Of a DNA stretch of 64,000 bases, positions 9,441 to 17,300 are shown piece after piece. The first letter of the stretch is position 1. Each line of letters opens with the position of its first letter. The position numbers and the translations under genes are program-made. Location: assembly GCF_005222695.1 (NCBI RefSeq), contig NZ_STGG01000057.1:186001-250000 (forward strand), in the 5' to 3' direction. This stretch comes from Massilia sp. HP4 (GTDB taxonomy: Bacteria; Pseudomonadota; Gammaproteobacteria; Burkholderiales; Burkholderiaceae_D). The notes below the pieces were generated by a model, which had not been told where the DNA came from, searched no databases, and was given only the letters and a program-made list of their open reading frames with translations.

Positions 9441-9470
9441 AAAAACCCGCCACGGCGGGTTTTTGTTTTT
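9441..9470. terminator. Bidirectional intrinsic terminator between rpoH and cupin gene
   Basis: AAAAACCCGCC, a three-base loop and GGCGGGTTTTT form a G/C stem extended by A-T pairs, followed by a further T-run to 9470. It serves rpoH on the plus strand. With the A-run read as U on the minus strand it also suits the convergent cupin gene, which ends at 9471. Confidence 0.85.
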
Positions 9471-9881
9471 CTAGTGCACCGGCATGAAGAACGGCTTGTT
9501 CTTATCCTTGAGCAAAAAAACCAGGAACCTGGCCGGCTTGGTCTTGCTCGCATTGCGTCCCACCGTGTGCACATCGCGCGGATTTTCATAGAAGGTCTCG
9601 CCCGGCCCCAGCGTGTGCTCCTTGCCGCCCTTTACGCCCATCACGATCGTCCCTTCCAGCACATAGATGAAACCGTGCGCATCGTGGCGATGCACGGGGT
9701 CGCCGCCGCCCGGCGGATACACGACCGTGATCATCAGGACTTCCTTGCCGGGATGGTCGTCCAGCGCCTTGGTGAACAGCTCCTTGACGACCGGATCCAG
9801 CGCGGCGGCCCAGACCGGCGCCGCCAGCGGCAGGGTCATCAACAGGCCGGCGGCGCCGGCGAATTTTCTCAGGCGTGACAT
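9471..9881 (-). CDS. Exported single-domain cupin protein
   Basis: 136 residues. A Sec signal peptide (MSRLRKFAGAAGLLMTLPLA, cleavage near residue 25 after VWA) precedes one cupin_2 barrel. The first cupin motif reads HRHDAHGFIYVLEG, followed by GPGETFYENPRDVHTVG, keeping the His residues that bind a metal. A similar periplasmic cupin family is common in proteobacteria, without an assigned reaction. The start at 9881 is chosen because GGAGAG lies four bases upstream and the signal peptide begins there; a longer frame to 9944 exists but adds a non-signal-like extension. It is convergent with rpoH and shares its terminator. Confidence 0.75.
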   Translation of the reverse strand: MSRLRKFAGAAGLLMTLPLAAPVWAAALDPVVKELFTKALDDHPGKEVLMITVVYPPGGGDPVHRHDAHGFIYVLEGTIVMGVKGGKEHTLGPGETFYENPRDVHTVGRNASKTKPARFLVFLLKDKNKPFFMPVH

Positions 9882-10094
9882 GGTCTCTCCTTCAATACAA
9901 ATGTGAACATGCTGCCCAGTGTAGGACGCGCTCCGCCGTCGCAACAGTCGCGCGCGGGGCCCCAGACTGCTGCCTCGAACGCAACAATCGCCGTTGCCCG
10001 CGGCTTGGCGCGATTCGGCTGTTATTTGTCATTTACGAAAAAGATCACGCACAACTACCATGACGAGAGAACACAGCCACATTGGTAAATGGCA

Positions 10095-10138
10095 GCAACT
10101 GAGCAACGACTGAGCAGCAATTGAGCAGCAACTGAGAG
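10095..10138 (+). repeat. Four 11-bp tandem repeats before a LysR-type gene
   Basis: Units GCAACTGAGCA, ACGACTGAGCA, GCAATTGAGCA and GCAACTGAGAG follow each other without gaps, each sharing CTGAG or TTGAG. The array ends six bases before the ATG at 10145. An 11-bp period is about one helical turn, so every unit would face the same side of the DNA. That would suit cooperative protein binding. The unit is not a textbook LysR T-N11-A palindrome. Confidence 0.75.
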
Positions 10139-10144
10139 AAATCC

Positions 10145-11161
10145 ATGAAGAACGAACGCTTCGCGATCGGCGAGTTCATCGGGGCGCCGCCGGCGATGCG
10201 GGCCGCACCCGAGGTGGACGGGCTGGCCTCGAGCTTTTCCACCACCTATGCCGGCGTGCTCGCCTTCATCGCCGTGGTCCATGAAGGCTCGTTCGCCAGG
10301 GCCGCCGAACGCCTCGGCATCGGCCGCTCCGCCGTCAGCCGCAGCGTGCAGAAACTCGAATCGCAGCTCGATACCCGCCTGTTCCTGCGCACCACGCGCA
10401 GCACCTCGCTCACCAGCGAGGGCGAACTGTTCTACGCCAACTGCAAGCCCGGCGTCGAACGGATCGTGCAATCGGTGGAAGAAATGCGCGAGCTGCGCTG
10501 CGGCGTGCCGCGCGGCCAGCTGCGCCTGCACGCGGCGAGCGACTTCGGCCGCAAGATCGTGGCGCCGCTGCTGCGCGGTTTCAACGCCAGCTACCCGGAC
10601 ATCCGGCTCGACCTGATCCTCGACGACAGCCCGCTCGACTTCATCGCCGACCGCGTCGACGTGTCGTTTCGCAACGGCCGCCTGGACGACAGCCAGCTGG
10701 TGGCGCGCCAGCTGATCCCGATGCAGCTGCTGGTCTGCGCCTCGCCCGCCTATGCCGGCGCGCACGGCCTGCCGAACACGCTGGACGAGGTGGCGCGCCA
10801 CCGCTGCGTCAACCTGCGCCTGCCCTCGGGCCAGGTCTGCGAATGGGAATTCAAGGAAGACGGCCGCCGCCGCACGCTGCAGCCCGCGGCCAGCCACAGC
10901 TTCAACGACGCCGAACTGGTGCTGCAGGCGGTGCTCGACGGCGCAGGCCTGGCGCAGATGGCCGGCTACCAGGTGTGCGAGCACCTGCGCGCGGGGCGCC
11001 TGGTGGCCTGCCTGCCGCAGCACGCGCCGGACGACCGCGGCCACTACATCTGCTACCTGAGCCGGCGCCACCTGCCGCTGCGCACCCGGGTCTTCATCGA
11101 CTACATCACCCCGCGCATCCGCGCGCTCGACCTGCACTGCCTGGGCAACTTCGCGGCCTGA
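10145..11161 (+). CDS. LysR-family transcriptional regulator
   Basis: 338 residues. An unusual N-terminal extension of about 35 residues precedes the LysR winged helix (FIAVVHEGSFARAAERLGIGRSAVSRSVQKLE, roughly 41-73). A substrate-binding domain follows, with the class-typical YPDIRLDLILDD and DVSFRNGRLDDSQLVARQL stretches. It resembles the large LysR subgroup often found beside NAD(P)H oxidoreductases. Downstream on the same strand come an Ohr-like protein, an AhpD-like protein and an NAD(P)-binding reductase, so control of a redox or detoxification set is a reasonable inference. GAGAG about eight bases before the ATG may be the ribosome site. An 11-bp repeat array lies immediately upstream. 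Confidence 0.85.
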   Translation: MKNERFAIGEFIGAPPAMRAAPEVDGLASSFSTTYAGVLAFIAVVHEGSFARAAERLGIGRSAVSRSVQKLESQLDTRLFLRTTRSTSLTSEGELFYANCKPGVERIVQSVEEMRELRCGVPRGQLRLHAASDFGRKIVAPLLRGFNASYPDIRLDLILDDSPLDFIADRVDVSFRNGRLDDSQLVARQLIPMQLLVCASPAYAGAHGLPNTLDEVARHRCVNLRLPSGQVCEWEFKEDGRRRTLQPAASHSFNDAELVLQAVLDGAGLAQMAGYQVCEHLRAGRLVACLPQHAPDDRGHYICYLSRRHLPLRTRVFIDYITPRIRALDLHCLGNFAA

Positions 11162-11273
11162 ACCCATGCATGGCGGGTGATTGTCGCGTTACGCGAAACA
11201 TGACGGTGAGCAGCGCGGCGCTAGCAGCCGGCGCCGCGCCTTTCTACACTGGGCAAAACCACTCCAGGAGACC

Positions 11274-11774
11274 GTGTTGAAAAAAAGGCTGGCGCCCCCG
11301 CCCATCACCCTGCTCGACAAATACGTCGGCGACGATTTCCATCCGCTGTATTCGACCACGGTGCGGGTCAGCGGCGGCGAGGCCGGGCACGGACGCGCGT
11401 CCGGCATCGCCCGCTCCGACGACGGCAACCTCGAACTCGCACTGCGCCTGCCGGCCGCACTGGGCGGCCCCGGCGGCGGCACCAACCCCGAGCAGCTGTT
11501 CGCGGCCGGTTTCGCCGCCTGCTTCCATGGCGCGCTGACCCTGCTGGCGACGCGCGCCGGCATTGCGCTCGACGACGCCACGGTCGACGCCGCGGTGACC
11601 TTCGGGCGCGACCCGGTCGACGGCCTGTACACGCTGATGGCCGAGATCCGCATCGACCTGCCGCGGCTGCCGCGCGCCACCGCGGAGGAACTCATTCGCA
11701 GCACCGAGCGCATCTGCCCCTACGCCAAGATGGCGCGCCAGGGCATCGTCTGCGTGGTGGCGCTGGTGCGCTAA
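11274..11774 (+). CDS. OsmC/Ohr-family peroxidase-like protein
   Basis: 166 residues, Ohr subgroup of OsmC thiol peroxidases that reduce organic hydroperoxides. The two reactive cysteines are in the expected contexts: AAGFAACFHGAL and STERICPYAKM. GGTNPEQLFAAG matches the family core. There is no ATG near the start. GTG at 11274 or TTG at 11277 follows AGGAG (11267-11271); GTG is used here. It is co-directional with the LysR gene and followed about 150 bp later by an AhpD-like gene, a pairing that suggests peroxide handling. Confidence 0.82.
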   Translation: MLKKRLAPPPITLLDKYVGDDFHPLYSTTVRVSGGEAGHGRASGIARSDDGNLELALRLPAALGGPGGGTNPEQLFAAGFAACFHGALTLLATRAGIALDDATVDAAVTFGRDPVDGLYTLMAEIRIDLPRLPRATAEELIRSTERICPYAKMARQGIVCVVALVR

Positions 11775-11926
11775 CCAATTGGTGCCTGGCGTGCACCACC
11801 GTGCCGCCACGAAGGTGTCTACCGCCGCATCGGGCACGCTCCTACACTCGATACCGGTTTGCGATACTCGCCCACGGACCCAGACGCACTGGGACGGGCC
11901 CATGGCCCACGATCAGGAGAACCAGC

Positions 11927-12406
11927 ATGACCCAACGACTCGACTACATGCAACAGGCGCCGGCGCTGTTCAAGAAACTCGTCGAATTGAGCGGCGTGGC
12001 GCACGACGGCAGCATCGAGGAAAGCATCCAGGACCTGGTGGCGATCCGCGCCTCGCAGATCAACGGCTGCGGCTTCTGCCTCGACATGCACATCAAGCAG
12101 GCCACGATCCACGGCGAACGCGCGCTGCGCCTGCACCACCTGGCCGCCTGGCGCGAATCGACGCTGTTCGCCCCGCGCGAACGCGCCGCCCTGGCCTGGA
12201 CCGAGGCGCTGACCACGCTCGCGCCCGAAGGCGTGCCGGACGCGCTGTACGAGCGCGTGCGCTCGCAGCTGTCCGAGAAGGAAGTGACCGACCTGACCTA
12301 CAGCATCATGACCATCAATGCGTGGAATCGCATCAACGTCGCCTTCAAGGTCGTCCCAGGCAGCCATGACAAGGCCTTCGGCCTCGAGAAAGCCGGCCTG
12401 GCGTGA
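11927..12406 (+). CDS. Carboxymuconolactone decarboxylase/AhpD-family protein
   Basis: 159 residues of the alkylhydroperoxidase AhpD fold. The active-site motif ASQINGCGFCLDMHIKQA supplies the CXXC pair with His three residues after the second Cys, as in AhpD-type peroxidases. Further on, ERAALAWTEALT and the helical C-terminus are typical of the family. The ATG at 11927 follows an AGGAG eight to twelve bases upstream; longer in-frame extensions lack a ribosome site. It probably acts in the cytosol with a thiol partner. The reductase gene next to it starts 34 bp downstream, which suggests one operon. Confidence 0.82.
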   Translation: MTQRLDYMQQAPALFKKLVELSGVAHDGSIEESIQDLVAIRASQINGCGFCLDMHIKQATIHGERALRLHHLAAWRESTLFAPRERAALAWTEALTTLAPEGVPDALYERVRSQLSEKEVTDLTYSIMTINAWNRINVAFKVVPGSHDKAFGLEKAGLA

Positions 12407-12440
12407 TCCGCCCCTGCGCACCCTCCATCGAAAGGACATC

Positions 12441-13193
12441 ATGAAAATCATCGTCATCGGCGGTACCGGCCTGATCGGCAGCAAGCTGGTCGCCATCCTC
12501 CAGCAGCGCGGCCACGAGGCCGTGGCCGCATCCCCGAACACCGGCGTCGACACCATGAGCGGCAAGGGCCTGGCCGAGGCGCTGGCCGGCGCCGACATCG
12601 TGGTGGACGTGGCCAACTCGCCCTCGTTCGCCGACGACGCGGTGATGGACTTCTTCACGACCTCCGGCCGCAACCTGCTGGGCGCGGCGAAGGCGGCCGG
12701 GATCCTGCACCACGTCGCGCTGTCGGTGGTGGGCACCGACCGGCTGGCGGAAAGCGGGTACTTTCGCGGCAAGATCGCGCAAGAGGCGCTGATCCGCGAG
12801 TCGGGCCTGCCCTACACCATCGTGCACTCGACCCAGTTCTTCGAGTTCCTCGGCGGGATCGTGGCGTCCGGCGCCGAGGGCGACGCGATCCGCCTGTCGC
12901 CGGCCAATATCCAGGCCATCTCCTCAAACGACGTGGCGCTGGCCATGGCCGACGTCACGCTCGGTGCGCCGCGCAACGGCGTGGTCGAGATCGCCGGCCC
13001 CGAGCGCGTGCGCCTGGCCGACCTGGTCCAGCATTACCTGGAATCGAAGGGCGATCCGCGCAAGGTCGTGGCCGACCCGCAGGCACGCTATTTCGGCGCC
13101 CTGCTGCAGGACGACACGCTGGTGCCGGGCCCCGGCGCGCGCCTGGGCACGATCAAGGTCGACGACTGGCTCAAGGAGCAGGCGCCGCGCTGA
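12441..13193 (+). CDS. NAD(P)-binding reductase, NmrA/atypical SDR family
   Basis: 250 residues. The Rossmann motif GGTGLIG is near the N-terminus (8-14). An ADIVVDVANSPSF strand and the central HHVALSVVGTDR segment are characteristic of NmrA-like and NAD(P)H-quinone-reductase-like atypical SDRs. The catalytic Tyr-x-x-x-Lys of classical SDRs is replaced by SGYFRGKIAQE, a variant common in this group. An AAAGGA ribosome site precedes the ATG. It follows the AhpD-like gene by 34 bp and ends convergently with the GlxA-type regulator, overlapping its 3' end by about 20 bp. Confidence 0.8.
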   Translation: MKIIVIGGTGLIGSKLVAILQQRGHEAVAASPNTGVDTMSGKGLAEALAGADIVVDVANSPSFADDAVMDFFTTSGRNLLGAAKAAGILHHVALSVVGTDRLAESGYFRGKIAQEALIRESGLPYTIVHSTQFFEFLGGIVASGAEGDAIRLSPANIQAISSNDVALAMADVTLGAPRNGVVEIAGPERVRLADLVQHYLESKGDPRKVVADPQARYFGALLQDDTLVPGPGARLGTIKVDDWLKEQAPR

Positions 13194-14223
13194 AGGCAGG
13201 CGCCAGGCCGCCCGCCGCCAGCCGCTGGCGGTAGGCGCTCGGCGAGGTATGCAGGTGGCGCTGGAAGGTCTTGCGCATGTGCCCCTCGTCGCCGAAGCCG
13301 CACAGCAGTGCGATCTGGTCGACGTGGCGCTCCGAATCCTCGAGCAGCCGGCAAGCTGCCTCGAGGCGGAAGCGCTCGACCGCCCTGGCCGGCGTCTGCC
13401 CGGTCTTGTCCTTGTACACGCGGCTGAAGTTGCGCGGACTCATGCGCATCTGCGCCGCCAGCACCTCGACGCTCAGGTTGGTCTGCTCGAGATGCGCCAG
13501 GATCCACATATGCAGTTCGTCGAATAGCGGGCCGTCGCCGGCCTGGGCCTGCAGCATCCGGCTGAGCTGGGGCTGGCGGCTGGGCCGCTTGACGAACACC
13601 ACCAGTTCGCGCGCGACGGCCAGCGCCACCTCGCGCCCGCAATCGTCTTCCACCATCGCCAGCGCGAGGTCGATGCCGGCGGTGACGCCGCCCGAGGTCC
13701 AGGTGTCGCCATGCTGGACGAAGATCGCTTCGCGGTCGACCTCGACCAGCGGGTAGGCGTCGGACAGCAGGTCATAGTTCAGCCAGTGGGTGGCGGCGCG
13801 TTTACCGTCGAGCAGGCCGGCGGCGGCCAGCACGAAGGCGCCGGTGCAGACCGAGGACATGCGGCGCGTCTCGCCCGCGTGCCGGCGCAGCCAGGCGACC
13901 AGCGCATGCTGTTCCCTGACGGCGGCGAGGATGTCCGCCGCGCCGGGGACGACCACGGTATCGACCTCGCAGGGCAAGAAATCGTCGAGCCGTTCGGTCT
14001 GCATGGCGACGCCTTCCAGGGTCTGCACCAGGCCGCCGCCGAGGCTGACCGTGTGCCCCACATAGCCCGGCAGGCCGCGCTCTTCCATGACCTTGGATGC
14101 GCACCAGAATACCGTCTGCGGGCCCGCGATATCGAGCATGCACATGCCGGGAAAACCGACGAACAGGACCACGCGCGGCTTGCGCGGCGCGGAGGGCGGA
14201 GCATGGGCAGGAAGCGTCGACAT
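13171..14223 (-). CDS. GlxA-type AraC regulator with DJ-1/PfpI domain
   Basis: 350 residues. An N-terminal class-I glutamine-amidotransferase-like (DJ-1/PfpI) domain, about 15-190, has its nucleophile-elbow cysteine in SSVCTGAFVLAAAG. A C-terminal AraC DNA-binding domain follows (LSVEVLAAQMRMSPRNFSRVYKDKTG and a second helix-turn-helix ending near QRHLHTSPSAYRQRL). Such regulators sense small metabolites, but the ligand is unknown here. The ATG at 14223 is chosen because a promoter (14278-14307) lies just upstream of it. Its -10/-35 region would fall inside the coding frame if a longer start were used. The 3' end overlaps the convergent reductase gene. Confidence 0.83.
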   Translation of the reverse strand: MSTLPAHAPPSAPRKPRVVLFVGFPGMCMLDIAGPQTVFWCASKVMEERGLPGYVGHTVSLGGGLVQTLEGVAMQTERLDDFLPCEVDTVVVPGAADILAAVREQHALVAWLRRHAGETRRMSSVCTGAFVLAAAGLLDGKRAATHWLNYDLLSDAYPLVEVDREAIFVQHGDTWTSGGVTAGIDLALAMVEDDCGREVALAVARELVVFVKRPSRQPQLSRMLQAQAGDGPLFDELHMWILAHLEQTNLSVEVLAAQMRMSPRNFSRVYKDKTGQTPARAVERFRLEAACRLLEDSERHVDQIALLCGFGDEGHMRKTFQRHLHTSPSAYRQRLAAGGLAPAFSAAPAP

Positions 14224-14277
14224 GTGGATGGCGAATGGTAGGCAGCCGGGCTCGAAAATGCGTCCTGGGTACCCTAT

Positions 14278-14307
14278 ATAGTATGGCGCACTCATCCGGA
14301 AGGTCAA
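14278..14307 (-). promoter_or_regulatory. Sigma-70-type promoter for the GlxA-type gene
   Basis: On the minus strand TTGACC (14307-14302) and TACTAT (14283-14278) are separated by 18 bp. Transcription would begin near 14271, giving a leader of about 48 nt to the ATG at 14223. The -35 box overlaps the final codon and stop of the decayed GH43 gene, so the promoter sits in the remains of its upstream neighbour. Confidence 0.45.
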
Positions 14308-15180
14308 GCCAGCCGATACCGTCGCCAGCCTGGCTCCAGCGCGCGGTAGCGGAACTCGGCCAGCGTCACCGCGCCGGTTCCTGCGCAATAGACGCCGACC
14401 TTCAGGCTCAGGAAACCGCCGAACACATTGTGGTGGATGCCGGACACCTCCATCCGCGTGCCGTGCAGGGTCCAGCTCTTGCCGCCATCGCGGGAATAGC
14501 GCCAGGTGACGACGTGGTCGTCGTCAGCGGCCGCGACAGGTCACCGCCCAGGGCGCGGAACCAGCCGTCATCGGTCCATTCGACCGGTTCGAGCAGGGTT
14601 TGCCGTCCCAGCGTGCGGTAGCCATTCTCGTCGCCCTGGTAGATCATCCACCAGGCGCCGGCCGGGCCCTCGACCAGGGTCGCATGGCCGCGCGACCACC
14701 ATGGCTCGGCCGTGGACAGGGAACGCACGAGCGGGTTGTGTGGGCAGTGTTCCCAGGGGCCGTGGATCGAGGTCGAGCGCGCCGCGATCACCAGCCGGTG
14801 ACCGGGCCGGCGGTGCCGCCGACCGCCGTCACCAGATAAAACCATTTTCCGCGCCGCAGCAGCTCGGGGCCTTCCGGCGCGAAGTTCTCGACCACCCAGC
14901 CGGCGGGATAGCGCCACGGCCCGTAGGCTTTTCCCGCTGGCCGTCGGTGGCCAGGCCATCGTCGCGGAGGCGGATCTTGCGGATGCCGTTGACGAACGGG
15001 TAGCGCTTGCCGTCCTCGCCCAGATCGCTCCCAAGGGTTTGCTCAGCGCCGGCGCGACCGGACGCCAGTTGACCAGGTCGGCCTGGCGCTGGCCTTCGAT
15101 GCCGCCACTGCCGGCAGCGCCGGCAGGCTGGTTCCGGCCAGCGGGGTCTTGATGGCACCGCGGCGCGAAGGGTTGCTCAT
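14304..15180 (-). pseudogene. Decayed GH43-family glycoside hydrolase (beta-xylosidase-like)
   Basis: Pieces of a GH43 xylosidase/arabinofuranosidase are readable in order but in different frames. They include VNWRPVAPALSKPLG, GKRYPFVNGIRKIRLRDDG, YGPWRYPAGWVVENFAPEGP, WFYLVTAVGGTAGPVTG, HGPWEHCPHNPLVR, WWSRGHATLVEGPAG, TLGRQTLLEPVEWTDDGWF and RALGGDLSRPL. The last piece is HHNVFGGFLSLKVGVYCAGTG. Single-base losses occur near 14927 (before YGPWRY) and 14800 (at VTGW), and another frame change follows LSRPL. Two larger internal deletions are inferred. One is after VAPALSKPLG, where the first catalytic-blade region should be. The other is after LSRPL, where over 100 residues of the beta-sandwich are missing. 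The ATG at 15180 marks the old start. No functional enzyme can be made. Confidence 0.85.
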
Positions 15181-15376
15181 GTCCGGGCCTTTCTCGTGAT
15201 AGACCGGACAGGATAGGAAATACCGGGCGCCGGGGCCAGCGGCGGCGGCCCTTTCAACGATGACAATGCAGAAAATCGTAGGAATCTTGCAGCAAATCGC
15301 ATTTCGGGGCCGCTTCCGACGCGTTTCTCTCCCTTTGGCTAGAATGATTTTTTTGACCAGGTTTCAAGGAGATCAC

Positions 15377-16219
15377 ATGGCTGACCAAGCATCCTACGTC
15401 CCACCGAAAGTCTGGACGCCCCCTGCTTCCTCGGGCGGCGCCTTCGCCAGCATCAACCGCCCGGTCGCCGGCCCCACCCACGACCAGGAACTCCCGGTCG
15501 GCAAGCATCCGCTGCAGCTGTATTCGCTGGCCACGCCGAACGGCGTGAAGGTCACGATCCTGCTCGAAGAACTGCTGGCGGCCGGTCACGCCGGCGCCGA
15601 ATACGATGCCTGGCTGATCAGGATTAACGAGGGCATGCAGTTCTCGAGCGGCTTCGTCGAGGCCAACCCCAATTCGAAGATCCCGGCCCTGGTCGACCGC
15701 AGTGGCGCCGAGCCGGTGCGCGTGTTCGAATCCGGTTCGATCCTGGTCTACCTGGCCGAGAAATTCGGCGCCTTCCTGCCGCAGGACGGCATCGCACGCG
15801 CCGAGACCATGAACTGGCTGTTCTGGCAAATGGGTTCGGCGCCCTTCGTGGGCGGCGGTTTCGGCCACTTCTATGCCTATGCGCCCGAAAAACTGCAATA
15901 CCCGATCGACCGCTATGCAATGGAAGCCAAGCGCCAGCTCGACGTGCTCGATCGCCACCTGGCCGACAAGCGTTTTGTCGCGGGCGACGAATACACGATC
16001 GCCGACATGGCGATCTGGCCCTGGTATGGCGGCCTGGTGCTGGGCCAGTTGTACGAGGCGGCCGAATTCCTGTCGGTGCACGAATACAAGCACGTGAAAC
16101 GCTGGGCCGACGAGATCGCCGCGCGGCCGGCCGTCATCCGCGGCCGCAAGGTCAACCGCTCATTCGGACCGGAAGCCGACCAGGTGCACGAGCGGCACGC
16201 GGCGTCCGACCTCGACTGA
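15377..16219 (+). CDS. yghU: Glutathione transferase, YghU-type disulfide-bond oxidoreductase
   Basis: 280 residues. YghU-family proteins are cytosolic Nu-class glutathione transferases that bind two GSH molecules and reduce disulfides. Diagnostic stretches are the N-terminal INRPVAGPTHDQELPVGKHP, the thioredoxin-fold region LYSLATPNGVKVTILLEE, NPNSKIPALVD and ESGSILVYLAEKFGAFLP, and the C-terminal helix region WQMGSAPFVGGGFGHFYAYAP. Full length is normal for the family. The ATG at 15377 follows AAGGAGA with good spacing; a longer upstream frame lacks support. It is divergent from the GH43 pseudogene and convergent with the EEP-family gene. Confidence 0.9.
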   Translation: MADQASYVPPKVWTPPASSGGAFASINRPVAGPTHDQELPVGKHPLQLYSLATPNGVKVTILLEELLAAGHAGAEYDAWLIRINEGMQFSSGFVEANPNSKIPALVDRSGAEPVRVFESGSILVYLAEKFGAFLPQDGIARAETMNWLFWQMGSAPFVGGGFGHFYAYAPEKLQYPIDRYAMEAKRQLDVLDRHLADKRFVAGDEYTIADMAIWPWYGGLVLGQLYEAAEFLSVHEYKHVKRWADEIAARPAVIRGRKVNRSFGPEADQVHERHAASDLD

Positions 16220-16224
16220 CCGCC

Positions 16225-17064
16225 TTACCTGAATGCGATGCGTGCGACCACCGGATGGTGGTCGGACGGGAAGCGCCCGTGCAGCGAATCGCTCAGCACT
16301 GCATAGCCCAGCACGTCGACATGCCGGTCGACGAAGATGTAGTCGATGCGGTCGCGCATCGGCGCGTCGAACTTGAAGCCATTGTAGGTGCCGACCGGCC
16401 CGTAGGGCGGCGTCTGGCTCACCTGCCGGGCGTCGCGCATGGCCCTGGCCATCGCCTGCATCTGCGGCGTGTCGGGCGTCGAATTGAAGTCGCCCACGCA
16501 GATCGCCGGCTCGCCGCGGCTGATGTCGGCGATCTTTTGCAGCAGCAGGTCGCTTGATGCGCGGCGCGCGACCACGCCCTCGTGGTCGAAGTGCGCCGAG
16601 AACACGTAGAACACGCGGCCATTGTCGCGCTCGCGCAGCTTGGCCCATGACACGATGCGGTTGCAGCAGGTGGCGTCCCAGCCCAGCGAGGGACGGTCGG
16701 GCGTTTCGCTGAGCCAGAAATCGCCCTTGTCCAGCAGCGCGAAGCGGCTCTTGCGATAGAAGATGGCCGAATGCTCGCCGGCCTGTTTGCCGTCGTCGCG
16801 GCCGACGCCGACGTGGTCGAATTCGTTCATCGTCGCCAGCTCGGCGATCTGCTCGGGCAGCCCTTCCTGGGTGCCGACGATGTCGAATCCGTGGTGGCGT
16901 ATCAGCGCCTTGACCATCTCCTTGCGCGCCGGCCAGGCATTCGGGCCGTCCTGGGGTGTGTTCATGCGCAGGTTGAAGCTGGCGACGTTCATTGGTGCGG
17001 CAGCGGCGCTGCAAGACAGGACGAGGATGGCGAGCGCGGTGAAAAGTGACAGGAAAATCTTCAT
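16225..17064 (-). CDS. Secreted endonuclease/exonuclease/phosphatase-family protein
   Basis: 279 residues with a Sec signal peptide (MKIFLSLFTALAILVLSCSA, cleavage near residue 23). The EEP fold is complete: NVASFNLRM (Asn), GTQEGLPEQ (metal-binding Glu), SAHFDHEG, ICVGDFNSTPD (catalytic Asp-Asn), MRDRIDYIFVD and the C-terminal SDHHPVVA (catalytic Asp-His). The arrangement is closest to extracellular EEP proteins acting on nucleic acids, phospholipids or sugar phosphates; the substrate cannot be assigned. The start at 17064 is set by the signal peptide. No strong ribosome site is seen. It stands alone between yghU and a REP-like element. Confidence 0.82.
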   Translation of the reverse strand: MKIFLSLFTALAILVLSCSAAAAPMNVASFNLRMNTPQDGPNAWPARKEMVKALIRHHGFDIVGTQEGLPEQIAELATMNEFDHVGVGRDDGKQAGEHSAIFYRKSRFALLDKGDFWLSETPDRPSLGWDATCCNRIVSWAKLRERDNGRVFYVFSAHFDHEGVVARRASSDLLLQKIADISRGEPAICVGDFNSTPDTPQMQAMARAMRDARQVSQTPPYGPVGTYNGFKFDAPMRDRIDYIFVDRHVDVLGYAVLSDSLHGRFPSDHHPVVARIAFR

Positions 17065-17188
17065 GGTGCGGTGTCGGGAAAGTAGATACCAGGACAAGTT
17101 AACCACAATCCACCCGCACCATCGCGCAAACTTGTCGAAAAGCGTCGCAGTTTACGCGCTTTAGTAAACGGCGCCCGTGTTCGGACAG

Positions 17189-17300
17189 GTAGGGTTGGCG
17201 GCTTCGCCGCCAACGCGGTGATCGTTACCGGCTCCGATATCGCGCCGGATGATCTCGCTGCCAACCATCACCGCGTCGGCGGCATAGCCGCCGACCCTAC
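17189..17300. repeat. Paired inverted REP-like elements with GTAGGG heads
   Basis: A 34-bp unit at 17189-17222 begins GTAGGGTTGGCGGCTTCGCC and ends ACGCGGTGAT. It recurs inverted at 17267-17300 with four mismatches. Each arm folds on itself through GGCGGC and GCCGCC. The 44 bp between them is not repetitive. Two inverted units around a spacer is the BIME layout of REP sequences, and a GTAG head is typical of REPs mobilised by RAYT transposases. The right arm overlaps the stop codon of the GGDEF-EAL gene (17297-17299). Confidence 0.75.
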
